Shown here: piece by piece, positions 48,341-57,353 of the stretch
How positions within the stretch are numbered: position 1 is the stretch's first letter
Layout: every line of letters starts with the position of its first letter
Assembly (NCBI RefSeq): GCF_000021965.1
Contig: NC_011832.1
Coordinates: forward strand, 1,612,001 to 1,676,000
Direction of reading: 5' to 3'
DNA: 64,000 nucleotides
Origin: Methanosphaerula palustris E1-9c
Lineage (GTDB): Archaea; Halobacteriota; Methanomicrobia; Methanomicrobiales; Methanospirillaceae
Translations under genes and position numbers: made by a program
The notes under the pieces: model-generated
Told to the model about the DNA's origin: nothing
Seen by the model: only the letters and a program-made list of their open reading frames with translations
Databases searched by the model: none

Positions 48341-48364
48341 CAATGTTAGACAATGTTAGACAAT
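48341..48364. repeat. Tandem CAATGTTAGA element
   Basis: Two exact 10-base units plus a partial third (CAATGTTAGACAATGTTAGA then CAAT), with the inverted form ATTGTCTAA at 48230-48238. Resembles small iterons. Confidence 0.6.
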
Positions 48365-48474
48365 CACTTTATAATTATCGAAATCATTTCACAACTTTCG
48401 TTTATTCCAATGTCACCGAGTTGTCGCCTGGGCGAGGGGCAGCGCCGGCGTGGCGATCGGCTGCGGCTGGACAT

Positions 48475-48513
48475 TTTCAGCAACTGCTGAAAACGTGCTG
48501 AAAATGCTGAAAG
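48475..48513. repeat. TGCTGAAAA repeats
   Basis: TTTTCAGCA is followed at once by CTGCTGAAAA, GTGCTGAAAA and TGCTGAAAG in 39 bases: one inverted and three direct copies. Confidence 0.65.
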
Positions 48514-48783
48514 TCACCGGCACCCGGATCAGGGCTGGTGCCATCATCAAGCCGGAGCCGGACCAGACCGCCTTTCGTCCAGGATGAATAAATCTCCCGG
48601 TTCAACATGAACGCCATCATCCACCGGCGAACCGATCCCCATCATCAATCTGTCCGGTTCACGGACCCGTCCCCCTCACAGGTCCACCGACACGATCATC
48701 ACCATCAACCGGTCCGTTCCCCAAATCCCCCGAACCCCGCCGACCAATCTGGTTCAACCCCTGCCGGGCTGGAGTCAGCCGTA

Positions 48784-49090
48784 TCAGCAGTTGTCAGCAG
48801 CCTGTACGCAGTTTTTGCTGCTGACTATCGGAGGGGAATGCCGGCCGGATTCCCGAATCAGGGAATTTTTACTGGTATTAAAATTTTGTCAGCAGTTTTT
48901 TCCAGAACACACACACCTGCACCAGCACTCCCCACCGGTGAGGATGCAGGGTGCATGCTCTTCATATCTGCTGCGTACAACGATACTTCTCTCTGTACAC
49001 AGAATGATACATCATCCGTTTCCGCAGACAGGGCCGGTTTATCGTTTTCTATGGTCGCAGCACATGCTGCGTACATGCTGCTGACGCTGC
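48784..49090. repeat. GTCAGCAG/CTGCTGAC repeats with a 19-base inverted pair
   Basis: GTCAGCAG variants and the word TGCTGCGTAC recur. Positions 48793-48811 and 49067-49085 are inverted copies of 19 bases with one mismatch. Confidence 0.65.
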
Positions 49091-49093
49091 TGA

Positions 49094-49396
49094 CTAAGCG
49101 ACCATTGACCCGGGCTCGTCACCCCGGCCAGATAGACCACCACAACGATCGCCGGCTCTTCTGAAATTCAGGATCGTCTCCACCGGGATCGGGCCGGGGA
49201 GCGTGTACCCAAGCGGCCCGATCTGCTTCACTAAAATCTTCTGCACGAACCCCTCCCGGCTCAGGACCCTGAAGGTCTCCCCCTGTGATCGTATGCCCTG
49301 GAGGAGAGAAGACCACCGCCCCTCGTCGATTCCGATGACCGTCGGTACGCCGTCGATGGTTTTGAACTGCACGACCGGGTACTGGTGGATAAACAC
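49094..49396 (-). pseudogene. Probable Cas6 (Cas6b-like) N-terminal fragment
   Basis: The 100-codon frame begins FIHQYPVVQFKTIDGVPTV and continues IGIDEGRWSSLL, which resembles the N-terminal segment of Cas6b-type CRISPR ribonucleases (typically YPLVQYK.I.GK..I.GI.EG). The N-terminus before this and the C-terminal RNA-binding domain with its glycine-rich loop are missing; the frame ends in a low-complexity stretch. The identification is by memory of the family pattern and is tentative. Confidence 0.4.
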
Positions 49397-49591
49397 GCCG
49401 GCCCCCCCTGAATAAAAATAAAACCTTCACGCCTTCTTCTCATTCAACGGTCGACGGCATCCGTCCAGGATCGACAGTCAGAGAAGAGGCGAACACAGTG
49501 ACAGCAATCCTCTGGAATAGCGAGACGTTCGAGGTATACACCACAGCAGCTGAGAAAAACCTCTTAAACTCTGAGGACTATACCCCGTCAA

Positions 49592-50119
49592 ATGACCGGT
49601 GATGCCATCGAGTTCACAAATCAGCAATTGACAGAGCAGATTGAAGATCTGAAGAAGGAACTTGGAGAACAGAAGCACCTGGCAGAAGAACGTCTCAACC
49701 AGATCCACTACCTTCAGGCGGACTTCGACAACTTCCGAAGATGGTCTGAAAAAGAGAGAGGGTCGATCGTCACCCTGGCCAACGAGCACCTGATCGGCGA
49801 TCTCCTCGTCATCCTGGATGACTTCGATCGTGCCCTGCCAGCCCTTGAACAGGAGGAGAACCGGCAGGGGATCCAGATGATCCAGAAGAAACTGGTGAAG
49901 ATCCTGAACGAGTACGGACTGCAGCCCATCGAATGCATGGGGAAGCGGTTCGACCCGAACCTCCACGAGGTACTCTGCAAGGAGCGATGCGACAAAGAAC
50001 CCGACACCATCATCGAAGAGATCGGAAAGGGCTATCATCTGAAGTCGAAGGTGATCCGGCCATCAAAAGTAAAGATTTCAGAAAAAAATTCAGGAACCGT
50101 AGGTGAGCAGAATGAGTAA
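49592..50119 (+). CDS. grpE: GrpE nucleotide exchange factor
   Basis: A 175-residue GrpE. Long N-terminal helices (about 8-60) are followed by the beta domain with FDPNLHEVL. It releases ADP from DnaK. No ribosome-binding site precedes the ATG, while a CTTAAAC element lies about 27 bases upstream, suggesting a leaderless transcript. No bacterial CIRCE operator was found. It overlaps dnaK by eight bases. Confidence 0.95.
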   Translation: MTGDAIEFTNQQLTEQIEDLKKELGEQKHLAEERLNQIHYLQADFDNFRRWSEKERGSIVTLANEHLIGDLLVILDDFDRALPALEQEENRQGIQMIQKKLVKILNEYGLQPIECMGKRFDPNLHEVLCKERCDKEPDTIIEEIGKGYHLKSKVIRPSKVKISEKNSGTVGEQNE

Positions 50120-52013
50120 AGAAAAAATTATTGGAATCGATCTTGGAACATCCAACAGCGAGGCCGCGGTGATGCTCGGCGGAAAGCCGACGATCATCCC
50201 CTCGGCAGAGGGCGCCACCGTCGCCGGCAAGATGTTCCCCTCGTATGTCGCGTTCTCAACGGACGGCCAGCTCCTCGTCGGAGAGCCGGCCCGGAGGCAG
50301 GCCGTCAGCAACCCCGAAGGGACGGTGACGGCAGCCAAGCGGAAGATGGGCTCGGACCACATCTACAAAATCTTCGACAAGGAGTATACCCCCCAGCAGA
50401 TCTCGTCATTCCTCCTGCAGAAGATCAAGCGGGATGCGGAGGCGTTCCTGGGCGAGACCATCACAAAGGCGGTGATCACCGTTCCCGCCTACTTCAACGA
50501 CAACCAGAGGACCGCAACGAAGGATGCCGGGAAGATCGCCGGCCTCGACGTGGTGAGGCTCGTCAACGAGCCCACGGCCGCCTCGATGGCATACGGCCTC
50601 GACCGGGGCGGAGAGTATAAGATCCTGGTCTTCGACCTGGGGGGCGGCACGCTCGACGTGACGATCATGGAGTTCGGCGGCGGGACGTTCACGGTGCTCG
50701 CGACCTCAGGGGACACCCAGCTCGGCGGCACCGACATGGACAATGTGATCTACGAGTGGATCGCAGCCGAGTTCCAGAAGCTCGAGGGGATAGATATCCG
50801 GAACGATAAGATGGCGATCAACCGGGTGAAGGAGGCGGCCGAGAAGGCGAAGATCGAACTGTCGACCGTCCTTGAGACCGAGATCAACCTCCCGTACCTC
50901 TCCGCCACCCAGGCCGGCCCCAAACACCTCTCCCTGAAGCTCAGCCGTTCGAAGCTCGAGCAGCTCGTCGAACCGATCATCAAACGCTGCATCCAGCCGT
51001 TCGAACAGGCATTGAAGGACGCCAAGCTGAAGAAGGATGACATCCAGAAGGTGATCCTCGTCGGCGGACCCACGAGGATGCCCGTGGTCCAGAAGTTCAT
51101 CGAGGACCACGTCGGAAAGAAGATGGAACGGGGGATCGACCCGATGGAGTGCGTGGCCATGGGTGCGGCCATCCAGGGAGCGATCCTCGGCGGCGAGATC
51201 ACGGACATGGTCCTCCTCGACGTGACGCCCCTGACCCTCGGTATCGAGACCCTCGGCGGCGTGAGAACCGCGTTGATCGAACGGAATACGACGATCCCCA
51301 CCAGAAAGAGCGAAGTATTCTCGACCGCCGCCGACCTCCAGACCTCGGTCACCATCCACGTGCTTCAGGGGGAACGCCCCCTGGCGGCCGACAACGTCAG
51401 CCTCGGGCAGTTCAACCTCGTCGGGATTCCGCCGGCACCGCGGGGGGTCCCCCAGGTCGATGTCACCTTCGACATCGATGCCTCGGGCATCCTCAATGTC
51501 TCGGCGAAGGACCGCGGCACCGGCAAGGAGCAGAAGATGACCATCACCGCCTCGACAAAGCTGGCAGAGAACGATGTCAGGAAGATGGTCGACGAGGCCA
51601 AGCAGTATGAAGCGCAGGACAGGGAGCGGAAAGAGGAGATCGAAGCCCGCAACGCCGCCGATTCCCTGATCTATACGGCCGACAAGACAAAAGCCGATCT
51701 CGCCGGCAAGGTGAGCGCTGAGCTGATCGAAAAGATGAATGCGGCGATCGTAACATTGAAAGCAGCACTGGAAGGGAAGGATACCCCCAGAATCAAATCG
51801 GAGACCGAGAAACTCCAGACCGTGCTGGGAGAGGTCGGATCTGCCGTCTACCAGGAGGAAGCCGCCCGGCAACAGGCGCAGGAACAGGCGGGGACGCAGA
51901 CTGGTTCGGCCGGCTGGGAGAGCAACGGCAGCGGACAGGCACAGGGGGAAGAGAGCAAAAACCCCGATGAAAACGTTGTGGACGCCGATTTCAAGGTCCA
52001 TGACGAGAAGTAA
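50112..52013 (+). CDS. dnaK: Chaperone DnaK (Hsp70)
   Basis: A 633-residue Hsp70. The ATPase domain has [10 protein letters not shown], the phosphate loop [17 protein letters not shown] and VGGPTRMP; the substrate domain follows the [13 protein letters not shown]-type linker (here [14 protein letters not shown]), and the C-terminus ends [13 protein letters not shown]. The ATG at 50112 follows AGGTGA. Archaeal DnaK genes derive from bacteria. Confidence 0.98.
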   Translation: MSKEKIIGIDLGTSNSEAAVMLGGKPTIIPSAEGATVAGKMFPSYVAFSTDGQLLVGEPARRQAVSNPEGTVTAAKRKMGSDHIYKIFDKEYTPQQISSFLLQKIKRDAEAFLGETITKAVITVPAYFNDNQRTATKDAGKIAGLDVVRLVNEPTAASMAYGLDRGGEYKILVFDLGGGTLDVTIMEFGGGTFTVLATSGDTQLGGTDMDNVIYEWIAAEFQKLEGIDIRNDKMAINRVKEAAEKAKIELSTVLETEINLPYLSATQAGPKHLSLKLSRSKLEQLVEPIIKRCIQPFEQALKDAKLKKDDIQKVILVGGPTRMPVVQKFIEDHVGKKMERGIDPMECVAMGAAIQGAILGGEITDMVLLDVTPLTLGIETLGGVRTALIERNTTIPTRKSEVFSTAADLQTSVTIHVLQGERPLAADNVSLGQFNLVGIPPAPRGVPQVDVTFDIDASGILNVSAKDRGTGKEQKMTITASTKLAENDVRKMVDEAKQYEAQDRERKEEIEARNAADSLIYTADKTKADLAGKVSAELIEKMNAAIVTLKAALEGKDTPRIKSETEKLQTVLGEVGSAVYQEEAARQQAQEQAGTQTGSAGWESNGSGQAQGEESKNPDENVVDADFKVHDEK

Positions 52014-52030
52014 CATTTTTTCTGACGTCG

Positions 52031-53089
52031 ATGGAGAAGAAGGATTATTATGAAGTTCTGGGCGTCAAAAAAGACGTCTCCCAGGACGATCTGAAGAAGG
52101 CGTTCCGGCAGCTGGCGAGAAAATTTCACCCTGACCTCAACAAGGGGAGCAAGGACGCAGAGGAGAAGTTCAAGGAGATCAACGAAGCCTACCAGGTGCT
52201 GAGCGACCCGCAGAAGAAGGCCGAGTACGATCAGGTGGGACGGACAGAGTTTAAACCGGGGGATTCCGCCACCTATAAGCCGCCAAGCTACGACGATCTC
52301 TTCCGGGACTTCGGGTTAGGGGACATCTTCAATGCCTTCTCCGGGGGGTCGGGGAGGGCAAGAAGCCGGGCAGGCGCAGACCTCCGGTTTGATCTCGAGA
52401 TCTCTCTCTCCGACGCCTTCTATGGGATGAAAAAGATCGTCGAGGTTCCCCACAGTTATGAGTGCAGCACCTGCAAGGGAACGGGTGCACAGCCCGGTTT
52501 CATCCGCGACTGCCCCACCTGCAAGGGAACCGGCGAGATCAGAGCGATTCAGCGGTCCGGCCGTCAGCAGGTGGTGAATATCGCCCCCTGCCCCGACTGC
52601 GGCGGGCGTGGTAAGATCATTGGAAAGCCCTGCGAGGCCTGCCAGGGAAAAGGGTCGACACGCAGGACGAGAAGGATCGAGGTATCGATCCCACGGGGAG
52701 TCGAGGACGGCCAGTTCCTGCGAGTCGCCGGCGAGGGAGAGCCGGGTGAAAACCAGGGTGCCCCGGGCGACCTGTACATCGTCGTCCATATCAAACGTCA
52801 TGATACGTTCGAGAGGCACGGCGTCGACCTCCAGAGTACCGCAACCATCGGGCTCGGCCCGGCTCTCCTCGGCGGGGAGGTCCAGGTGCCCACTCTCACC
52901 GGAACGGCGATGCTGACGATCCCCCCCGGCACCCAGAGCCATACCCGCTTCCGTCTTCGGGAACAGGGGATGCACTATCTGAACTCTGACAACCGGGGAG
53001 ACCTGCTGGTCCGGGTCGTCGTCAAGATACCTGAAACGCTGACCCCGGAGCAGAAGAGACTGGTGAAGGAGGCCTTTTCGGTCAAATAG
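52031..53089 (+). CDS. dnaJ: Co-chaperone DnaJ (Hsp40)
   Basis: A 352-residue type I DnaJ. J domain 1-70 with HPD (FHPDLN), a Gly-poor linker, four zinc-finger repeats ([32 protein letters not shown]) and the C-terminal substrate domains. Third gene of the grpE-dnaK-dnaJ operon, 17 bases after dnaK. Confidence 0.97.
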   Translation: MEKKDYYEVLGVKKDVSQDDLKKAFRQLARKFHPDLNKGSKDAEEKFKEINEAYQVLSDPQKKAEYDQVGRTEFKPGDSATYKPPSYDDLFRDFGLGDIFNAFSGGSGRARSRAGADLRFDLEISLSDAFYGMKKIVEVPHSYECSTCKGTGAQPGFIRDCPTCKGTGEIRAIQRSGRQQVVNIAPCPDCGGRGKIIGKPCEACQGKGSTRRTRRIEVSIPRGVEDGQFLRVAGEGEPGENQGAPGDLYIVVHIKRHDTFERHGVDLQSTATIGLGPALLGGEVQVPTLTGTAMLTIPPGTQSHTRFRLREQGMHYLNSDNRGDLLVRVVVKIPETLTPEQKRLVKEAFSVK

Positions 53090-53114
53090 TGAGCATCAGA
53101 TATCCAGCGGCCGG

Positions 53115-53468
53115 TTATTCCTCACACTTGAACTCGATGTCGTCATTCATGTGTTCATATCCCCAGTCACAGAGCTGGTCAAGGATCGGGATGAGGGATT
53201 GTGCGGTCTCGGTGAGTGAATACTCCACCTTCGGCGGGACCTGGGCGTACACCGTTCTGGTGACCAGGCCATCTTTTTCAAGTTCGCGGAGCTCTTTTGT
53301 CAGCATCCTCTGAGTGATCCTGGGCGTTACCTTGCTCACGATCTGGTTAAAACGCAACGTCCCGTCCTTGAGTTGATAGATGACCAGCGGTTTCCATTTG
53401 CCCCCGATCACATCCAGGGTTGCCTCGATTCCCCAGTTGTACTTGTATTTTTTCTGCGTGGTATCCAT
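53115..53468 (-). CDS. HxlR-family transcriptional regulator
   Basis: A 117-residue winged-helix protein of the HxlR type (IEATLDVIGGKWKPLVIYQL, RFNQIVSKVTPRITQRMLTKELRELEKDGLV, VEYSLTETAQSL). Family members often sense reactive electrophiles or disulfide stress. The ATG at 53468 is preferred to 53510. It is divergent from the cupin gene and probably controls both this promoter and the related one near 56640. Confidence 0.9.
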   Translation of the reverse strand: MDTTQKKYKYNWGIEATLDVIGGKWKPLVIYQLKDGTLRFNQIVSKVTPRITQRMLTKELRELEKDGLVTRTVYAQVPPKVEYSLTETAQSLIPILDQLCDWGYEHMNDDIEFKCEE

Positions 53469-53487
53469 CAGTATCAAACCTGTCAGT

Positions 53488-53544
53488 ATGGTACATAGTT
53501 GTTTGTACATCCTATAAACGCTATACCTTCATTATATGTACCAT
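53488..53544. promoter_or_regulatory. GTAC-N10-GTAC operator/promoter (cupin side)
   Basis: GTAC at 53491-53494 and 53505-53508 are ten bases apart. ATGGTACATA (53488-53497) also has an exact inverted partner TATGTACCAT (53535-53544). The same arrangement precedes the flavodoxin gene at 56758. Confidence 0.65.
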
Positions 53545-53590
53545 AACCATCCCAGGAGATCTCTGTGCCAGAGTAACGGGTGAATGTCAT

Positions 53591-54004
53591 ATGGATACAT
53601 CAAATGATTTACAGGAACGGGAAATCTTCCCGAAAGGAGAAGAGATTACGAACGAATATTTCCGTGGGACGGCATGGCTTCAGGTACTGGTTCCCAATGA
53701 CAGCACATTGCATTGCCCGACCTATAACGTTACGTTTGAACCGGGCGCACGGAACAACTGGCATAAACATCCCGGCGGCCAGATCCTGCTCGTTACCGGC
53801 GGCAGAGGATTCTACCAGGAAGAGGGTAGGCCGGCACGGGTGCTTCATCCAGGGGACGTGGTAACGATCCGTCCGGACGTGAAACACTGGCATGGTGCCG
53901 CACCGGACAGTGGGCTCACCCATATCGCCATCAGTACGAATGCAGAACTGGGAGAGGCCGAGTGGCTGGAACCCGTCACCGATGAGGAATATTCAAATTT
54001 ATAA
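53591..54004 (+). CDS. Cupin-domain protein
   Basis: A 137-residue single-domain cupin with both metal motifs (GARNNWHKHPGGQILLVTGGRGFYQEEG and PGDVVTIRPDVKHWHGAAPDS). The His residues would hold Fe, Mn or Ni. The ATG at 53591 starts MDTSNDLQ. Similar cupins accompany aldo/keto reductases and flavodoxins in stress clusters; the substrate is unknown. Confidence 0.9.
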   Translation: MDTSNDLQEREIFPKGEEITNEYFRGTAWLQVLVPNDSTLHCPTYNVTFEPGARNNWHKHPGGQILLVTGGRGFYQEEGRPARVLHPGDVVTIRPDVKHWHGAAPDSGLTHIAISTNAELGEAEWLEPVTDEEYSNL

Positions 54005-54023
54005 CAGTAATAAGGGGAGAATC

Positions 54024-54563
54024 ATGAGTCGAAACGTTGTAATTATATCAGCCAGTCCGAGAAAACACGGAAATTCCGATCTGCTGTGTGACCGGTTCAT
54101 GGCTGGTGCACAGGATGCCGGTCACCAGGTTGAGAAAATATTCCTGAGAGATTGGAAGATAAATTACTGTCTTGCATGCGACGATTGCAAAAGGAACGGA
54201 GGAATCTGTGTTCAGGAGGATGATATGGCTGAAATTCTGGAAAAAATTCTGGCGGCCGATGTCATGGTCATGGCAACCCCGGTGTATTATTACACCATGG
54301 ATGCGCAGATGAAGACCCTGATCGACAGGACGTATGCAAAGTTTACCGAAATCAGCAATAAGGACATGTATTTCATCGTTACTGCGGCTGACACCCGAAA
54401 AGAATCACTGGAAAGGACGATAGAGGGATTCAGAGGGTTTACTTCCTGTTTCAGCGGCTTGAACGAGAAGGGAATTATCTATGGAACCGGTGCATGGAAG
54501 ATCGGGGACATCACAGGAAGCCAGGCGATGGATCAGGCATATGCGATGGGAAAGACGGTCTGA
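54024..54563 (+). CDS. NADPH-dependent FMN reductase-like iron-sulfur flavoprotein
   Basis: A 179-residue flavodoxin-like protein. The phosphate loop SASPRKHGNS binds FMN; the cysteines in CLACDDCKRNGGIC (about 49-62) suggest the [4Fe-4S] site of iron-sulfur flavoproteins. The ATG at 54024 follows AAGGGGAG. It lies in the operon after the cupin. Confidence 0.88.
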   Translation: MSRNVVIISASPRKHGNSDLLCDRFMAGAQDAGHQVEKIFLRDWKINYCLACDDCKRNGGICVQEDDMAEILEKILAADVMVMATPVYYYTMDAQMKTLIDRTYAKFTEISNKDMYFIVTAADTRKESLERTIEGFRGFTSCFSGLNEKGIIYGTGAWKIGDITGSQAMDQAYAMGKTV

Positions 54564-54588
54564 CCGATAATCATCAGGAGGAAGAGAA

Positions 54589-55224
54589 ATGAAGGTATTA
54601 CTGGTAAACGGCAGCCCTCACAGGAAGGGCTGCACCTGGACGGCTCTCAACGAAGCAGCAAAAACCCTGAACGAAGAAGGGATCGAGACGGAAATTTTCT
54701 GGATCGGTATCAAACCGCTTGCCGGCTGTATCGCCTGCAAGACGTGTGCCAAAAAGGGCCGCTGCGTGTTTGACGACACAGTCAATGAGTTCCTGGACAT
54801 CGCAAAGGATGCGGATGGATTCATCTTCGGATCGCCGGTACACTACGCTTCGGCAACCGGTGCGATGACCTCCTTCATGGACCGCGTCTTCTATACCAAC
54901 ATGCAGGCAGGAAGACAGGTGTTCTCCCTGAAACCGGCGGCCGCAGTCGTTTCCGCACGAAGGGCAGGGACGACGGCCACCTTCGACCAGCTCAACAAGT
55001 ATTTCACCATCTCGGAGATGCCGGTCATATCTTCCCGTTACTGGAACATGGTTCACGGGGCAGCGCCGGAGGATGTGGAGAAAGACCTCGAAGGCCTGCA
55101 GACCGTGCGGATACTCGCCCGGAACATGGCGTTCTTCCTGAAGTGCAAGGAAGCGGGTCTCAGGGCGGGTGTGAAACTTCCGATGCAGGAAAAAACAGTT
55201 TTCACGAACTTTATCCGGGACTGA
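54589..55224 (+). CDS. NAD(P)H-dependent flavoprotein oxidoreductase
   Basis: A 211-residue flavodoxin-fold protein with VNGSPHRKGCTWTAL and a CIACKTCAKKGRC cluster (about 47-59), plus PVHYASATGAMTSFMDR. Related to the preceding gene, likely with different redox partners. Spaced 25 bases after it, following AGGAGG. Confidence 0.88.
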   Translation: MKVLLVNGSPHRKGCTWTALNEAAKTLNEEGIETEIFWIGIKPLAGCIACKTCAKKGRCVFDDTVNEFLDIAKDADGFIFGSPVHYASATGAMTSFMDRVFYTNMQAGRQVFSLKPAAAVVSARRAGTTATFDQLNKYFTISEMPVISSRYWNMVHGAAPEDVEKDLEGLQTVRILARNMAFFLKCKEAGLRAGVKLPMQEKTVFTNFIRD

Positions 55225-55339
55225 TTATCGTGCACCACGACAGGAGAGGATCGTTGTTGAAGACAGGGCTGCAGGTTTCTGGAATTCTTCGGAAGAACCA
55301 CAGATGAAGAGTACAGCAACCAAAAGAGGGGTTGTCAGC

Positions 55340-56482
55340 ATGGACCAAAAATTTGGTTTCGGATGTATGAGACTGCCGCTTCTGGACAAGAACGATCAGA
55401 CATCCTTCGATTATAAGACGTTCAACCAGATGGTGGATACCTTTCTGGAGAAAGGCTTCACGTACTTCGACACCGCGTATACCTACCATGGTTTCCGGGC
55501 AGAGGAAGCGGTCCGGGAAGCCCTCGTCAAGAGACACAGGAGGGACGAGTACACCCTGGCCTCCAAGTTTCCCATGAGGGATTTCCAGTCCGCAGCGGAT
55601 ATGGAACGGATCTTTACCGAGCAGCTCACAAACTGCGGCGTTGAATATTTCGACTATTACCTGCTTCATAACGTCGGCGTGAACGCCTATAAGAAGGCCT
55701 GCCAGTTCGATACCTTTGGGTTTGTCCAAGGGAAAAAGCGGGAGGGGAGGATCAGACACGTCGGCATATCCTTCCACGATACGCCGGAGTTGCTAGACGA
55801 GATTCTAACCGCTCACCCCGAATTGGACTTTGTCCAGCTGCAGATCAATTATATCGACTGGGAAAATCCCGGCATTCAATCCCGGAGATGCCACGAGGTG
55901 GCAAGAAAGCATGGAAAGCCGATCGTGGTTATGGAGCCCTGCAAGGGTGGGAACCTTGCCCTTGTCCCGGAAAGAGCAGACCGTCTGATGAAGGAATACA
56001 ACCCGACGGCGTCTGTCCCGTCCTGGGCCATACGGTTTGCCGCCAGCCAGGAGGGCGTGATGATGGTGCTCAGCGGTATGAGTACCCTTGCGCAGGTGCT
56101 CGACAATACATCCTCTATGGCGGACTTTGAGCCCCTGAACCCGGAAGAGTACGAGATCATCGGGCAGGTCGTCGACATCATCAATGAAACCACGGCCATT
56201 CCCTGCACGAACTGCAGATACTGTGAGGGAGACTGTCCCCAGACGATCGCGATCCCGGATTATTTCGCACTCTATAACAGTTCAAAACGTGCGGTGACCG
56301 GCAATATTTCCAGCCAGTTCGTGTACTACATCAATCTCACCGCCCTTCACGGCAGGGCCGGCGACTGTATCGAATGCAGGCAGTGTGAAAGCGCCTGCCC
56401 GCAGCATCTGAAGATCACAGAACTGCTCAGAGATGTCTCTGCGGCCTTCGATGTGACACCCGCGTTCCCGACCCGGAAGTAA
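55340..56482 (+). CDS. Aldo/keto reductase with C-terminal ferredoxin domain
   Basis: A 380-residue protein. The N-terminal ~270 residues form the aldo/keto reductase barrel (FGFGCMRLPLLD, DTAYTYHG), then two Cys clusters of 4Fe-4S type (CTNCRYCEGDCPQ and CIECRQCESACPQH). Such fusions occur in anaerobes and may use ferredoxin. The ATG at 55340 has GAGGGG upstream, better than 55304. Confidence 0.88.
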   Translation: MDQKFGFGCMRLPLLDKNDQTSFDYKTFNQMVDTFLEKGFTYFDTAYTYHGFRAEEAVREALVKRHRRDEYTLASKFPMRDFQSAADMERIFTEQLTNCGVEYFDYYLLHNVGVNAYKKACQFDTFGFVQGKKREGRIRHVGISFHDTPELLDEILTAHPELDFVQLQINYIDWENPGIQSRRCHEVARKHGKPIVVMEPCKGGNLALVPERADRLMKEYNPTASVPSWAIRFAASQEGVMMVLSGMSTLAQVLDNTSSMADFEPLNPEEYEIIGQVVDIINETTAIPCTNCRYCEGDCPQTIAIPDYFALYNSSKRAVTGNISSQFVYYINLTALHGRAGDCIECRQCESACPQHLKITELLRDVSAAFDVTPAFPTRK

Positions 56483-56641
56483 GAGGTGCAGTAGAGGAAT
56501 CAAAAAACTGCAGAGAGGAACCACGGGGAATAGCACTTCGATGTTTCGGGAATCTCTCAATGATGATAGGGGTGCCGCATCGAGTCCCTGGGTGTCCTTG
56601 AATTATCAGGAGCCTATCTCATTAGTATCAGATATGTCAGT

Positions 56642-56700
56642 ATGGTACATGTTTGTTCGTACACCATATTTATGCCATACCGGTTTTACCTATACCATAA
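56642..56700 (+). promoter_or_regulatory. GTAC-N10-GTAC operator/promoter (flavodoxin side)
   Basis: GTAC at 56645-56648 and 56659-56662 are ten bases apart within GTCAGTATGGTACAT, repeated almost exactly from the 53.49 kb promoter. A TATA-like ATATTTATG follows. Confidence 0.65.
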
Positions 56701-56757
56701 TCGATCAGGGAATTGAGACCTCTCAAGAGAAGAAAGCAGACGTGAACGTGAGGAACA

Positions 56758-57300
56758 ATGAACGTATCTGATTCAAACTGTCTGATCGCCTATTTTTCGC
56801 GCCCAGGCAACAACTATGTCGACGGAGGGATCGTGAACCTGCCGGCCGGCAACACTGAAGTCGTAGCAACGATGATCCGGGAAATAACCGGGGGTGATCT
56901 GTTTCATATCGAATCGGTGACTGCGTATCCCGAGGATTATACAGAGACCACCGAGGTAGCCCAGCAGGAGCTTCGCGCCAATGCTAGACCGAAGCTCACC
57001 CATCACCTGGAAATTCCGGACTCCTATGATCTGATCTTCCTCGGCTACCCCAACTGGTGGGGAACGATGCCGATGCCGGTCTTCACCTTCCTGGAGGAAT
57101 ACAATCTCGCCGGAAAGACCATCGCCCCGTTCTGCACGCACGAGGGAAGTGGCATTGGGCGGAGTGTCGCAGATATTAAAAAAACCTGCCCGCAGTCAAC
57201 CGTCCTGCATAGTCTTGCCATCCGTGGCGGCAGGGTAAAAAAAGCACAGGATGAGATAGCCGGGTGGCTGCAGGAGATCGGATTGACTGCGAACACGTAA
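56758..57300 (+). CDS. Flavodoxin
   Basis: A 180-residue flavodoxin (IAYFSRPGNNY, then YDLIFLGYPNWWGTMPMPVFTFLEEY, and FCTHEGSGIGRSVADIK). It carries electrons at low potential for the nearby reductases. First gene of a two-gene set with the next aldo/keto reductase, under the second operator copy. Confidence 0.92.
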   Translation: MNVSDSNCLIAYFSRPGNNYVDGGIVNLPAGNTEVVATMIREITGGDLFHIESVTAYPEDYTETTEVAQQELRANARPKLTHHLEIPDSYDLIFLGYPNWWGTMPMPVFTFLEEYNLAGKTIAPFCTHEGSGIGRSVADIKKTCPQSTVLHSLAIRGGRVKKAQDEIAGWLQEIGLTANT

Positions 57301-57353
57301 CCACTTTTTCTGTCAGGAATAGAGCATGGATCATCAAAAAAAGGTGAATGAAA

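Larger units (their letters stand above)
47145..49093. other. Gene-poor region with several repeat families
   Basis: Almost 2 kb without a convincing gene. It holds CAGCAG-type repeats in three clusters (47629-47960, 48475-48513, 48784-49090), a tandem CAATGTTAGA element (48341-48364) with an inverted partner at 48230, and a diverged ~60-base direct repeat (47384-47445 and 48042-48101). A 64-codon frame on the minus strand (47657 to 47463) has coding-like composition but no clear start. A 185-codon plus-strand frame at 48607 is His/Pro-rich and unlikely to be real. Confidence 0.6.

Noticed and set aside
47145-49093. CAGCAG repeats as a second CRISPR array
   Set aside because: Copies are short, irregularly spaced and in both orientations, with no constant spacer length.
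48607-49164. A 185-codon plus-strand frame
   Set aside because: His/Pro-rich start, no ribosome-binding site, spans the CAGCAG repeats; composition not protein-like.
49440-49592. CIRCE heat-shock operator upstream of grpE
   Set aside because: No inverted repeat of the TTAGCACTC-N9-GAGTGCTAA type was found.
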